64,000 bases of DNA, taken from contig NZ_LMFZ01000047.1 in assembly GCF_001427305.1 (NCBI RefSeq), forward strand, positions 226,696-290,695, read 5' to 3'. The notes under the pieces are model-generated. The model was given only the letters and a program-made list of their open reading frames with translations, was not told where the DNA came from and did no database searches. A program made the translations under genes and the position numbers. The DNA comes from Duganella sp. Root1480D1 (GTDB taxonomy: Bacteria; Pseudomonadota; Gammaproteobacteria; Burkholderiales; Burkholderiaceae_D). Shown piece by piece: positions 1 to 8,706 of this stretch; the stretch's first letter is position 1; every line of letters starts with the position of its first letter.

Positions 1-150
1 CGCGCACTTCTGCCTTAATGGTTGCTTTGCATTTTTGGCAATCCAGCCACCACGACAAAAAACACTCTCACCCATCGCCATTCTTGCAGGACAAATCATG
101 CCGCTGCTCCAGGGGAGCGCAACCAGCAGCGTCTGCCCCCCCATCGCGCA

Positions 151-1053
151 TTATTGAACCATGCCTGGCCAGCTTGGAATCGTAATTTGCAGGAACTCGA
201 TCAGTGCGCGCGTGCGGACCGGCAAGAAGCGCCTGGACGGGTAAAGCAAATGAACTTCATGGGGCGCCGCTTGCCACTCGGGCAGGATACGCACGAGCTG
301 GCCGCTTTGCAGCAAGTCTTCGACCAGCCAAAGTGGAGCCATCCCGAGAGCAAATCCCGACGCCAGGCATTCGCGTACCCCCTGCGAGCTGTTGATGCGA
401 AAACGTCCGCGCACTTCGATTTCCGCCACTTGTCCGCCACGACGGAAGGCAATCCGGTCGCCGCCTGGCAGCCACGCGTAGCGCACAAAGTTATGTCCGG
501 CCAGCTCCTCCAGCGTTGCCGGCGTACCGAAGCGATGCAGATACTGCGGAGATGCCAGCAGCACGCGCGGCGACGACGCGACTTTTCTCGCGATCAGGTT
601 GCCAGGCAGGTCGCCGCCGAGGCGTACTGCAAGGTCGACGCCCTCCTCAACCAGGTCGATCATGCGATCGTTCAGGATCAATTCGACCTGGATATTCGGA
701 TGCGCTTCGAGGAATCGCTGGATCGCCGCACTCAAATGCGCCTGGCCGATGCCGACCGGCGCGCTGACCCGGATCGCGCCTGAGGGCTGTTCCAGGGCGC
801 CATGGACGTCCGCCAAGGCTTCCTCATAAGCGTCAAGCACGCGTTTGGCCTGCTCATAAAATCGTTTGCCGGCATCCGTTACCGTCAAGCTGGTGGAACT
901 GCGCTCCAGCAGGCGAGCGCCGATCGTTCGCTCGAGATTCGAAATTGTCTTGCTGACAGTCGGCTGTGTAATTCCCGCTTCACGGGCGGCCGCTGACAAG
1001 CTGCCCGTTTCCACGACACGTACAAAAGACTGCATTCCCTTGAGTTGATCCAT
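151..1053 (-). CDS. LysR-family transcriptional regulator
   Basis: A 300-residue LysR-type regulator. The winged helix-turn-helix lies at about residues 17-36 (SLSAAAREAGITQPTVSK), followed by the usual linker and a substrate-binding domain (about 90-290). The ATG at 1053 starts MDQLKGMQSF, the canonical LysR N-terminus. A longer reading frame to 1125 adds residues that do not resemble the family. It is divergent from the SDR gene at 1164, the classic arrangement for a LysR regulator that controls its neighbour and itself. The effector cannot be predicted from the sequence. Confidence 0.93.
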   Translation of the reverse strand: MDQLKGMQSFVRVVETGSLSAAAREAGITQPTVSKTISNLERTIGARLLERSSTSLTVTDAGKRFYEQAKRVLDAYEEALADVHGALEQPSGAIRVSAPVGIGQAHLSAAIQRFLEAHPNIQVELILNDRMIDLVEEGVDLAVRLGGDLPGNLIARKVASSPRVLLASPQYLHRFGTPATLEELAGHNFVRYAWLPGGDRIAFRRGGQVAEIEVRGRFRINSSQGVRECLASGFALGMAPLWLVEDLLQSGQLVRILPEWQAAPHEVHLLYPSRRFLPVRTRALIEFLQITIPSWPGMVQ

Positions 1054-1062
1054 TGTTCCCAG

Positions 1063-1079
1063 CATTCCATTTTGGAATG
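1063..1079. promoter_or_regulatory. Inverted repeat in the LysR/SDR divergent region
   Basis: CATTCCA and TGGAATG are separated by TTT, a 7-bp perfect dyad ending 10 nt upstream of the LysR start codon. It fits the size of a LysR half-site pair, with T and A outer bases. It could be an autoregulatory operator; this is inference from position and symmetry only. Confidence 0.35.
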
Positions 1080-1163
1080 GCATCCATTCGATTTGACCGC
1101 ATACCCAACATTTTTTGAAGAGCATACACTGCGTCGCAACTCAACTTCAATCGGAGGAGCGAT

Positions 1164-1874
1164 ATGCTCGGCAATCAACACGTAGTCATCTTCGGCGGCA
1201 GCAGCGGGATCGGTTTGGCTGCGGCCGGCCAAGCCAGGAGCCTGGGCGCAAGACTCACCTTGGTCGGCCGAAGCCGTGAAAAGCTGAACCGGGCTGCAGA
1301 ATCACTGGGAGGCGCCCGAGTCGTCGTGGCAGACATTACGGACCGCGCGGCAGTCGAAGCGGTGTTCGCCGGCATGGAACGCGTGGATCATCTGGTCGTC
1401 ACCGCTGGCACCTTTAACGCAGGCCGCGTAGCCGATACCGACCCGGACACCTTGCTGCGCGCGCTTGACGAGCGTATCGCCGGCCCCCTGTATGCGATCA
1501 AGGCAGCACTGCCCTTGTTTGCCGAACGTGCTTCCATCACGCTGATGGGCGGCCAATTGTCGGATCGCCCGACCGGCAACGGCGTTGCAGTGATTTCGGC
1601 TGCGGTTCGCGGCGTCGAGGCGCTTGCAGGCGCGCTCGCGCAAGAGCTGAAACCCATTCGCGTGAACGTGGTCGCGCCAGGTTTCACCGACACTCCGCTG
1701 TTCGACGTGCTAGGCGAAAGCAGCAAGGTATTCCTTCAACAGGTTGCCGAAAGCCTTCCAGTCGGACGCGTGGGCCGCGCGGAGGAAATCGGTTCTGCCA
1801 TCCTGTTCATGATGACCAATGCCTACGTTAATGGAGAGGTGCTGCATATCGATGGCGGGGGGCGACTGGTATGA
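1164..1874 (+). CDS. SDR-family oxidoreductase-like protein lacking YxxxK
   Basis: A 236-residue short-chain dehydrogenase/reductase fold protein. The nucleotide-binding motif GGSSGIG is at residues 11-17, and VNVVAPGF marks the end of the core. A strong ribosome binding site (GGAGGAG) precedes the ATG. The segment that normally carries the catalytic Tyr-x-x-x-Lys reads GVAVISAAVRGVEAL, so both Tyr and Lys appear replaced. This is known in some SDR subgroups and makes the reaction uncertain. It is divergent from the LysR gene and lies 7 nt before the metallophosphoesterase, so the two plus-strand genes are probably co-transcribed. Confidence 0.88.
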   Translation: MLGNQHVVIFGGSSGIGLAAAGQARSLGARLTLVGRSREKLNRAAESLGGARVVVADITDRAAVEAVFAGMERVDHLVVTAGTFNAGRVADTDPDTLLRALDERIAGPLYAIKAALPLFAERASITLMGGQLSDRPTGNGVAVISAAVRGVEALAGALAQELKPIRVNVVAPGFTDTPLFDVLGESSKVFLQQVAESLPVGRVGRAEEIGSAILFMMTNAYVNGEVLHIDGGGRLV

Positions 1875-1881
1875 TTAGACG

Positions 1882-2664
1882 ATGCGCTTACTGATTCTCT
1901 CCGACCTCCATCGTGAATTCTGGAATAAACACCAGGTTTCGTTTGACCTCGCGTCCTCGTTGCCGGACGCCGTTGTCCTGGCTGGGGACATCGATACCAG
2001 TGGCGTGCGCTCCGTGCAGTGGGCCGAAGCTGCCTTTGAAAATATCCCGGTCATCTATGTGCATGGCAACCATGAAGGTTATGGCCACAACCTGGATAGC
2101 GAGATCGAAAAGATACGCGCAGCCAGTGCCGCGACGGAGAACGTGAAATTCCTGGATTGCGAAGAGCACATCATCGGAAACGTGCGCTTCCTGGGCGCCG
2201 CGTTATGGACCGACTTCAAGCTATTTGGAGACGACCGGCGCTACCTTGCAATGACCAGGGCAGAGGAGGTAATGTCGGACTACCGCCGCATAAGACTGGC
2301 GAGCAAGAACTACGGCAGGCTGCGCACCAAGGATACTGCCCTGTTCCATGAAAAGCACAGGTCGTGGATTAACAGTAAGCTGGCCGATCCCCATGGCGGC
2401 AAAACCGTCGTCGTGACCCACATGGCCCCGTCCATGCGTTCAGTTCCCAGCCAGTATGCGAACGACCTGACGTCGTCTGCCTATGCCTCGAATCTCGACG
2501 AGTTAGTGGCAAAGGCAGATCTTTGGGTGCATGGACACATGCACGAATCCTTTGACTACGAGATCGGGTCGTGCCGAGTGGTATGCAATCCGTTTGGATA
2601 CATGTCGAAGAGCGGAAGCGGCGAGAATGAAGGCTTCAATCCGAACTGCATCGTCGAGATTTGA
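1882..2664 (+). CDS. Metallophosphoesterase
   Basis: A 260-residue calcineurin-like phosphoesterase. The metal-binding motifs are all present in order: DLH (residues 8-10), GD (35-36), GNHE (62-65), a TH motif in VVTHMAPS, and HGHMHES near the C-terminus. These coordinate a binuclear metal centre for phosphoester hydrolysis. There is no signal peptide, so it is probably cytoplasmic. It follows the SDR gene by 7 nt and converges on the CPBP protease gene, leaving a 9-nt gap. Base composition is somewhat lower in GC than its neighbours. The substrate is unknown. Confidence 0.9.
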   Translation: MRLLILSDLHREFWNKHQVSFDLASSLPDAVVLAGDIDTSGVRSVQWAEAAFENIPVIYVHGNHEGYGHNLDSEIEKIRAASAATENVKFLDCEEHIIGNVRFLGAALWTDFKLFGDDRRYLAMTRAEEVMSDYRRIRLASKNYGRLRTKDTALFHEKHRSWINSKLADPHGGKTVVVTHMAPSMRSVPSQYANDLTSSAYASNLDELVAKADLWVHGHMHESFDYEIGSCRVVCNPFGYMSKSGSGENEGFNPNCIVEI

Positions 2665-2673
2665 AGCCTGCTT

Positions 2674-3543
2674 TCAGACAGCGCGCGGATACGTAAACGC
2701 TATGAAATGCACCAGGTTAAGCAGGAAATGGACGGCGATCGGAACCTCGATGCGCCGCGTCCGCGCATACAGCAGTGCATAACCCAAGCCTGCCACGCTG
2801 GCCAGGACGGCAATCTGCCAGCCGCCAGCCAGGTGCGCAGCGCCGAACAGCAGGCCTGCCACGGCGACTGCCAAAGCATCGCCGAAGCGTGCGAGCTGGC
2901 CCTGGATGACGCCACGGAAGAAAGCCTCTTCCGCCACGCAGACAAACAGCAGGTTGATGACGGCAAATAGCGGCAGGAATGGCGACAGCTTGAAGTCGGG
3001 ATGAACGAATCCGATTGCCCAGCCGACACCTAGCACGGCGCACAACAGCCCAGCAAACGCAAGCGCTTGCGATCTCAACGCCTTGGCCAAATCCAGCCAG
3101 GAGCTGGCGCGCTGGCAGAAGAACACCAGCAGCACAAGCCCGACCACGCCCTTGTCGAAGTTCGCGTACAAGGTGTATGGCGCTGAGCTGGCGGACAGCC
3201 GGACATCCTTCAGCAGCAAGGGATTGTCGTAGCCCGGGACGGCATGGACTGCAAGCGCAAATGCCAGTAACAGAGTCAATAGCGTAAACGGCACGCGCAC
3301 AGCGGTCTTGCCGTGACGGGTCGCCAGCCATGAGAAGGCCAGCAAGGCCGCGATACTGGCCCCGGCGATGGGACGCAGCACGCCTGCCACCAGGCCGGCG
3401 CTGATTGCAAGTCCGAGCAGTACCAGCCAGAGGTGCCGCAGGAAAGCCGGCCGGCCATTGGGCGCGGCCGCCATGCCGGTGCTTGCAATTGAAAGGCCCA
3501 GCAAGCCAAACGGCAGCCAGGCCAGAGCGGGAATCGCCTGCAT
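2674..3543 (-). CDS. CPBP-family intramembrane glutamic protease
   Basis: A 289-residue multi-pass membrane protein of the CPBP (CAAX protease/bacteriocin-processing, Abi) family. The signature EEAFFRG is at about residues 205-211, followed by a helix with GAAH (about 234-237) and a final helix with HFLLN; these supply the Glu and His residues of the active site. It starts only 8 nt after the enoyl-CoA hydratase gene, so it sits at the distal end of the fatty-acid operon although it has no known link to beta-oxidation. The function in this context is unknown. Confidence 0.88.
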   Translation of the reverse strand: MQAIPALAWLPFGLLGLSIASTGMAAAPNGRPAFLRHLWLVLLGLAISAGLVAGVLRPIAGASIAALLAFSWLATRHGKTAVRVPFTLLTLLLAFALAVHAVPGYDNPLLLKDVRLSASSAPYTLYANFDKGVVGLVLLVFFCQRASSWLDLAKALRSQALAFAGLLCAVLGVGWAIGFVHPDFKLSPFLPLFAVINLLFVCVAEEAFFRGVIQGQLARFGDALAVAVAGLLFGAAHLAGGWQIAVLASVAGLGYALLYARTRRIEVPIAVHFLLNLVHFIAFTYPRAV

Positions 3544-3551
3544 GGTTCGCG

Positions 3552-4328
3552 TCAGGCGAACTTGGAGAAGTCAGGCTTGCGCTTCTCGAAGAAGGCGGTG
3601 AAGGCTTCCTTGGCTTCGGCGCCGGTCAGCATGGAGCCGAATTGCGCGCTTTCCACGTCGATGTGGGCTTTCAGCGCTTCGCGGCCGGCCTTCATCAGGC
3701 GCTTGGTCTGGCGGATCGATTCGGCCGGCAGTGCTACCAGCTTTGCCGCTTGCGCTTGCGCATGCGCCAGCACCTGGTCGGCCGGCAGCAGCTTGGAGAT
3801 CAGGCCCATGTCATAGGCTTCCTGTGCGCTGAACGGCTCGCCCAGCATCAGCTTTTCCGCCGCACGGGCATGGCCGCCATTGGCAGGCAGCAGCATGCTG
3901 GAGCCAAATTCAGGGCACAGGCCCAGTGCTGCGAATGGCACCGAGAACTTGGCGTTATCGGCGGCGTACACCAGGTCGCAGTGCATCAGCATGGTGGTGC
4001 CGATGCCGATGGCGGCGCCGTTCACGGCAGCCACGACCGGCTTGGTGCTGTTGAACAGGGCTTTCATGAACTTGATAACAGGGCGATCGGAGAACGCTAC
4101 GCCGTCGTTGGCAGCGGTGGTGGTCGCGAAGTCGACCAGGTCGTTACCGGCGGTGAAGATCTCCGGCTTGCCGGTGAACAGGATGGCGCGCACTTCGGTG
4201 TCCGACTCAGCGGCGTTGATGGTGTCGGCCATAGTCTGGTACATGGCGGAGGTGATCGCGTTCTTGCGGTCCAGGCGGTCGAATTCGATGGTCAGGATAC
4301 CTGCGTTCTTGCTGGTCTGGATTGCCAT
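3552..4328 (-). CDS. Enoyl-CoA hydratase/isomerase family protein
   Basis: A 258-residue crotonase-superfamily protein. The oxyanion-hole segments are visible as FTAGNDLVDF (about 60-70) and AAVNGAAIGIGTTMLMHCDL (about 100-120). It probably hydrates or isomerises enoyl-CoA intermediates of fatty-acid breakdown. The ATG at 4328 is preceded by GGAG at good spacing; the upstream TTG frame extension adds five residues and is unlikely. It is separated from the thiolase gene by an intrinsic terminator and a palindromic repeat, so its expression may be reduced or independent of the upstream genes. Confidence 0.92.
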   Translation of the reverse strand: MAIQTSKNAGILTIEFDRLDRKNAITSAMYQTMADTINAAESDTEVRAILFTGKPEIFTAGNDLVDFATTTAANDGVAFSDRPVIKFMKALFNSTKPVVAAVNGAAIGIGTTMLMHCDLVYAADNAKFSVPFAALGLCPEFGSSMLLPANGGHARAAEKLMLGEPFSAQEAYDMGLISKLLPADQVLAHAQAQAAKLVALPAESIRQTKRLMKAGREALKAHIDVESAQFGSMLTGAEAKEAFTAFFEKRKPDFSKFA

Positions 4329-4348
4329 TTTCTTTGTCTCCAATCTTT

Positions 4349-4388
4349 AAACCGGTAAACCGGTGTCAGACCCGCAGGGTCCGACACC
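4349..4388. repeat. Palindromic repeat copy 1
   Basis: Tail AAACCGGTAAACC runs into the stem GGTGTCAGACCC, loop GCA, and GGGTCCGACACC, with one mismatch in the 12-bp stem. It lies between the thiolase gene and the enoyl-CoA hydratase gene, just downstream (minus strand) of an intrinsic terminator. It is one of seven related copies in the window. Confidence 0.85.
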
Positions 4389-4390
4389 AT

Positions 4391-4420
4391 AAAAAAAGGC
4401 GGGCCATTCTGACCCGCCTT
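4391..4420 (-). terminator. Intrinsic terminator after the thiolase gene
   Basis: On the minus strand the stem AAGGCGGG / CCCGCCTT (4396-4420, 9-nt loop) is followed by a run of T residues (4391-4397). It lies 22 nt past the thiolase stop codon, inside an otherwise continuous minus-strand operon, so it may partly end transcripts before the enoyl-CoA hydratase gene. Confidence 0.8.
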
Positions 4421-4442
4421 GCTTATTGCGTTGTCGCGCGGA

Positions 4443-5639
4443 TTATACGCGCTCGATGATGCCTGCTGCACCCATGCCGGCGCCCACGCACATCGTGACC
4501 ATGCCGTATTTCAGCTGGTTGCGGCGCAGTGCATGCACTACGGTCGCAGCGCGGATCGCGCCGGTTGCGCCCAGTGGGTGGCCCAAGGCGATTGCGCCGC
4601 CCATCGGGTTCACTTTGCTGGTGTCCAGGTTCAGGTCGCGGATCACGGCCAGGGCCTGTGCGGCGAACGCTTCGTTCAGTTCGATCCAGTCCAGCTGGTC
4701 CTGGGTGATGCCGGCAGCGGCGCAAGCGGCTGGGATGGCGACCTTAGGACCGATGCCCATGATCTCTGGTGGCACGCCGCGCACGGCGAACGAGGAGAAC
4801 TTGGCCAGTGGGGTCAGGTTGTGTTCTTTCAGGATCTTCTCGGAAACCACGATCAGCGCGCCTGCGCCGTCGGACATCTGCGAGGAGGTCGCGGCAGTCA
4901 CGGTGCCCTTGGCAGCGAACACTGGCTTCAGCTTGGCCATGCCTTCCATGGAGGCGTCGGCGCGCGCGCCTTCGTCGGTATCCACGGTACGCTTGCCAAC
5001 CTTGATTTCGCCGGTGCGCAGGTCAGGGGTGCGGGTGATGATTTCGACCGGGGTGGTCTCGTCCTTGAAGAAGCCGGCCTGCTGGGCGGCGATCGCCTTG
5101 CGGTGCGATTCCAGGCCGAAGGCGTCCTGGTCTTCGCGGGAGATCTTCCACTGCTGCGCCACTTTCTCGGCGGTCAGGCCCATGCCGTAGGCCAGGCCCA
5201 CGTTCTCGTCCTTGAAGGTGTCCATGTTGATCGATGGGTGGTGGCCCATCATCGGCACCATCGACATCGATTCCACGCCCCCGGCGATCATCACGTCGGC
5301 TTCGCCAACGCGGATGCGGTCAGCAGCCATGGCCAGGGCGGTGATGCCCGATGCGCAGTAACGGTTGATGGTCACGCCGCCCACGGTGTTCGGCAGGCCC
5401 GCCAGCACCACGGAGTTACGGGCGATGTTGAAGCCCTGCTCTGCTTCCGGGAAGGAGCAGCCGACGATGGCGTCGACGATCAGGGCCGGGTCCAGGCCAG
5501 GCACGGCAGCCATGGCGCCCTTGATGGCGGCGACCAGCAGGTCGTCCGGGCGGGTCTTGCTGAACATACCGCGCGGTGCTTTACCGATCGGGGTGCGGGT
5601 AGCGGCGACGATGTATGCGTCTTGGAGTTGTTTGCTCAT
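4443..5639 (-). CDS. fadA: Acetyl-CoA acyltransferase (thiolase)
   Basis: A 398-residue thiolase, the usual family length. The acyl-accepting Cys is C95 in NRYCASG, the second-domain His is H354 in ALGHPLGATG, and the second catalytic Cys is C384 in CVGAGMGAAG. It catalyses thiolytic cleavage of 3-ketoacyl-CoA, the last step of beta-oxidation. Its position directly behind the thioesterase and the FadN-type dehydrogenase/hydratase supports a degradative role rather than acetoacetyl-CoA synthesis. GGAAAG is the ribosome binding site. Confidence 0.94.
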   Translation of the reverse strand: MSKQLQDAYIVAATRTPIGKAPRGMFSKTRPDDLLVAAIKGAMAAVPGLDPALIVDAIVGCSFPEAEQGFNIARNSVVLAGLPNTVGGVTINRYCASGITALAMAADRIRVGEADVMIAGGVESMSMVPMMGHHPSINMDTFKDENVGLAYGMGLTAEKVAQQWKISREDQDAFGLESHRKAIAAQQAGFFKDETTPVEIITRTPDLRTGEIKVGKRTVDTDEGARADASMEGMAKLKPVFAAKGTVTAATSSQMSDGAGALIVVSEKILKEHNLTPLAKFSSFAVRGVPPEIMGIGPKVAIPAACAAAGITQDQLDWIELNEAFAAQALAVIRDLNLDTSKVNPMGGAIALGHPLGATGAIRAATVVHALRRNQLKYGMVTMCVGAGMGAAGIIERV

Positions 5640-5666
5640 TTTTAAGCTTTCCAGTATCTGTGTTCG

Positions 5667-6164
5667 TTAGCGTTTGGCGGAGAGGTACCAGTCCACCTGT
5701 ACTTGTGCTGCCAGCGTGCCGTGTTCGTCGAAGATGTCGACGTTGACCGGGAACGCTACTTTTCCTTCATCCTTCAGCTGCGCTTTCAGCGCGGCGATGT
5801 CGCCCGGCACCTTGCCGGAGGCGCGCGTCGCGCCCTTGGCCACTTTCTGGTACTCGATGCGCGACTGCTTGGCGACCGGGCGCATGTCCATGATCAGGTC
5901 GGCAAAGCCGCCTGCCATGGCCGCGCCTGACGCCGTTTCGGCCAGCGTGAAGATCGCACCTGCGTGCGGCGTGCCGAGGTGGTTGTGCAGCTTGCCGTCG
6001 TCCGGCATCGACACTTCGGCCGTTCCCGGGCCGATGCTGTCGATGCGGATGCCGAGCAGGCGCACGAACGGCAGCGACTCCGTCATGTGCTTCTTGATTT
6101 GCTCATAGACCATGCTAGGTTTCACTCGCAACAGGATTTTGAAGGCCAGCGACAGGATGGACAT
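5667..6164 (-). CDS. PaaI-type hotdog-fold thioesterase
   Basis: A 165-residue hotdog-fold protein of the PaaI/DUF4442 thioesterase group. The segment HNHLGTPHAGAIFTLAETAS contains the conserved H-x-G-x-x-F-x-x-x-E/A pattern that forms the CoA-binding helix. It probably hydrolyses acyl-CoA esters and may release CoA stuck in dead-end intermediates. It begins 6 nt after the fadN stop codon and is 27 nt ahead of the thiolase gene, so it is translated from the fad operon. Confidence 0.85.
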   Translation of the reverse strand: MSILSLAFKILLRVKPSMVYEQIKKHMTESLPFVRLLGIRIDSIGPGTAEVSMPDDGKLHNHLGTPHAGAIFTLAETASGAAMAGGFADLIMDMRPVAKQSRIEYQKVAKGATRASGKVPGDIAALKAQLKDEGKVAFPVNVDIFDEHGTLAAQVQVDWYLSAKR

Positions 6165-6170
6165 TTGCTC

Positions 6171-8567
6171 TTAGTTGCGAACCGGCTTACCGGTCTGCAG
6201 CATGCCCATGATGCGCTCTTGCGACTTAGGATGGTTCAGCAATTCCAGGAAGGCCTTGCGTTCCATATCCAGCAGCCACTGCTCGCTCACCACGCTGCCC
6301 TGGTCGATGTCGCCACCGGACACGATTTCAGCAATCATGTCGCCCAGCTTGTAGTCGTGTGCGGAGATGAAGCCGCCATCGCGCATGTTGACCAGCTGGC
6401 CGCGGATGGTGCCCCAGCCGTAACGGCCGGTCACTGGCACAGGGCGCTGGATCGGAGCGCGGTAGCCTGCATCAGCCATCGCACGTGCAGTGGTTTTCGC
6501 CACGTGCAGCAGTTCGTAGGCGTTGAACACGATAATGTCGTCTTCCTTCAGGTAGCCCATGGCCTTCGCTTCCAGCGCGGACTTCGAAACGTTCGCGGTT
6601 GCAGCGTTGGTGAAGCCGGTCTTCAGGAATTGCAGGATGTCGTTGCCTTTGGCTTCGCGGGCAGCGCGTACAGCCGCTTCTTTCAGGCCGCCGCCGCCTG
6701 GGATCAGGCCAACGCCCACTTCCACCAGGCCGATGTACGATTCCAGGGCCGCTACGCGCTTCGATGCATGCAGCATCATTTCGCAGCCGCCGCCCAGGGC
6801 GATACCGGCAACAGCCGCCACCACTGGCACGTTGGAATACTTCATCGACATGAAGGTGTCTTGCAGTTCCTTGATGATCGGGTCGACTGCTTTGGCGCCG
6901 CCGGCCATGAAGGCTGGCAGGGCTTCCTGCAGGTCGGCACCGGCCGAGAAGGCGCCGCCTTCGGCTGCGTCGGTGTTCCAGATCACCAGGCCTTTGAAGT
7001 TCTTTTCAGCTTCGGCCAGGCCGCGCTGGATGCCGCCGATCACGCCTTTGCCGATCACGTGCATCTTGGTCTTCAGCGACAGGATCAGGACGTCGTCGCC
7101 GGTGTGCCACAGGCGCACGGATTCGTCTTCGTGCACGGTCACGCCGGCAGTCTTAGGATCGGCGCCGCCGCCGCCCACGACCGGAGCGCGGAATTCCTGG
7201 CGCTTGTACACGGCCAGTTCCGAACGCGGGGTGTAGGACTTGGTCGCTGGCGAGAACGAGCCTTCAGCGGTATGCACGCCCTGCTCGCCCACTTTCCCTT
7301 CGAACACCCATGCTGGCAGCGGTGCATTGCACAGCGCCTTGCCGGCTTCGATGTCTTCCTTGACCCACTGCGCAACCTGGCCCCAGCCGGCTGCCTGCCA
7401 GGTCTCGAATGGACCAACGTTCCAGCCGAAGCCCCAGCGCATGGCGAAGTCGATGTCGCGTGCGTTGTCGGCGATCGATTCCAGGTGGATCGCGATGTAG
7501 TGGAAAGCGTCGCGGAAGATCGCCCACAGGAACTGGCCTTGCGGGTTGGTCGAATCGCGCAGCGCCTTCATCTTCTTGACCGGATCCTTTTCTTTCAGGA
7601 TGCGGGCGATGATGTCGTCTGCCTTCTTGCCGCCGGCGACGTATTCACCGGTCGCTGCGTCCAGGCGCATGATGTCCTTGCCGACCTTCTTGTAGAAGCC
7701 GGCGCCGGACTTCTGGCCCAGGGCGCCCTTGGCGACCAGGCCGGACAGCACGGCAGGAGTCTTGTACAGCGCTGCGAACGGATCGTTCGGCAGGTTGTCT
7801 TCCATGGTCTTGATCACGTGGCCCATGGTGTCCAGGCCAACCACGTCGGCGGTACGGAAGGTACCGGACTTGGCGCGGCCCAGCTTGGCGCCGGTCAGGT
7901 CGTCGACCACGTCGACAGACAGGCCGAACTTCTCGGCTTCGTGGATGATGGCCAGGATGCCGAACACGCCAACGCGGTTAGCGATGAAGTTCGGGGTGTC
8001 CTTGGCGCGGACCACGCCCTTGCCCAGCACGGAAGTCATGAAGGTTTCCAGCTGGTCCAGGATTTCCGGCTTGGTGGCGGTGGTCGGGATCAGTTCCACC
8101 AGGTGCATGTAGCGCGGTGGGTTGAAGAAGTGCACGCCGCAGAAGCGCGCCTTCAGGTCGGCGTCGAAGCCTTCGGCCAGCTTGTTGATCGACAGGCCGG
8201 AGGTGTTCGAGGCGAAGATCGCGTTCTGGGCGATGTGCGGAGCGACCTTCTTGTACAGGTCATGCTTCCAGTCCATGCGCTCGGCGATCGCTTCGATGAT
8301 CAGGTCGCAGCCGGCCAGCAGGTCCAGGTTGTCTTCGTAGTTGGCGATCTGCACCAGCTCAGCGTCGGCCTTGTCGCCGAAAGGAGCTGGGGACAGTTTT
8401 TTCAGGCCTTCAATGGCCTTGATGCCGATGCCGTTCTTGTTGCCTTCTTTGGCAGGCAGGTCAAACAGGACGACTGGTACTTTAGCGTTGACGCAGTGGG
8501 CAGCGATCTGCGCGCCCATCACGCCGGCGCCCAGCACCGCTACTTTTTTCACGTTGAAGTTGCTCAT
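6171..8567 (-). CDS. fadN: 3-hydroxyacyl-CoA dehydrogenase/enoyl-CoA hydratase, FadN type
   Basis: A 798-residue bifunctional beta-oxidation enzyme. The NAD-binding motif GAGVMG is at residues 13-18, the 3-hydroxyacyl-CoA dehydrogenase domains occupy about the first 420 residues (catalytic His in GVHFFNPP), and a crotonase domain is C-terminal (about 480-700, with AGIALGGGCEMML). This dehydrogenase-first order is that of Bacillus FadN and of many betaproteobacterial homologues, opposite to E. coli FadB. It carries out hydration and NAD-dependent oxidation between the FadE and thiolase steps. AAGGA precedes the ATG. Confidence 0.93.
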   Translation of the reverse strand: MSNFNVKKVAVLGAGVMGAQIAAHCVNAKVPVVLFDLPAKEGNKNGIGIKAIEGLKKLSPAPFGDKADAELVQIANYEDNLDLLAGCDLIIEAIAERMDWKHDLYKKVAPHIAQNAIFASNTSGLSINKLAEGFDADLKARFCGVHFFNPPRYMHLVELIPTTATKPEILDQLETFMTSVLGKGVVRAKDTPNFIANRVGVFGILAIIHEAEKFGLSVDVVDDLTGAKLGRAKSGTFRTADVVGLDTMGHVIKTMEDNLPNDPFAALYKTPAVLSGLVAKGALGQKSGAGFYKKVGKDIMRLDAATGEYVAGGKKADDIIARILKEKDPVKKMKALRDSTNPQGQFLWAIFRDAFHYIAIHLESIADNARDIDFAMRWGFGWNVGPFETWQAAGWGQVAQWVKEDIEAGKALCNAPLPAWVFEGKVGEQGVHTAEGSFSPATKSYTPRSELAVYKRQEFRAPVVGGGGADPKTAGVTVHEDESVRLWHTGDDVLILSLKTKMHVIGKGVIGGIQRGLAEAEKNFKGLVIWNTDAAEGGAFSAGADLQEALPAFMAGGAKAVDPIIKELQDTFMSMKYSNVPVVAAVAGIALGGGCEMMLHASKRVAALESYIGLVEVGVGLIPGGGGLKEAAVRAAREAKGNDILQFLKTGFTNAATANVSKSALEAKAMGYLKEDDIIVFNAYELLHVAKTTARAMADAGYRAPIQRPVPVTGRYGWGTIRGQLVNMRDGGFISAHDYKLGDMIAEIVSGGDIDQGSVVSEQWLLDMERKAFLELLNHPKSQERIMGMLQTGKPVRN

Positions 8568-8624
8568 ATATATCCTTTAGTTGGTATTTCCGTTGCTATG
8601 CGTGGGCGTCGGCTGTCACCGCCA

Positions 8625-8678
8625 AAACCGGTAAACCGGTGTCTGACCCATTGGGTCAGACACCTGCCCTACCGGTTT
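8625..8678. repeat. Palindromic repeat copy 2 (both tails)
   Basis: AAACCGGTAAACC leads into a perfect 12-bp stem GGTGTCTGACCC / GGGTCAGACACC with loop ATT, and a second tail ACCGGTTT follows 6 nt later, so the whole element is roughly symmetrical. It lies inside the fad operon between the acyl-CoA dehydrogenase and fadN genes, where the hairpin would be part of the mRNA. Confidence 0.9.
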
Positions 8679-8706
8679 AGAGCGCGAACCGCCAGCGCCA
8701 TCAACT

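Noticed and set aside
1..150. A possible gene at the left edge
   Set aside because: The open frames here are shadows of the LysR gene or have no ribosome binding site or recognisable motif; I see nothing to support a gene.
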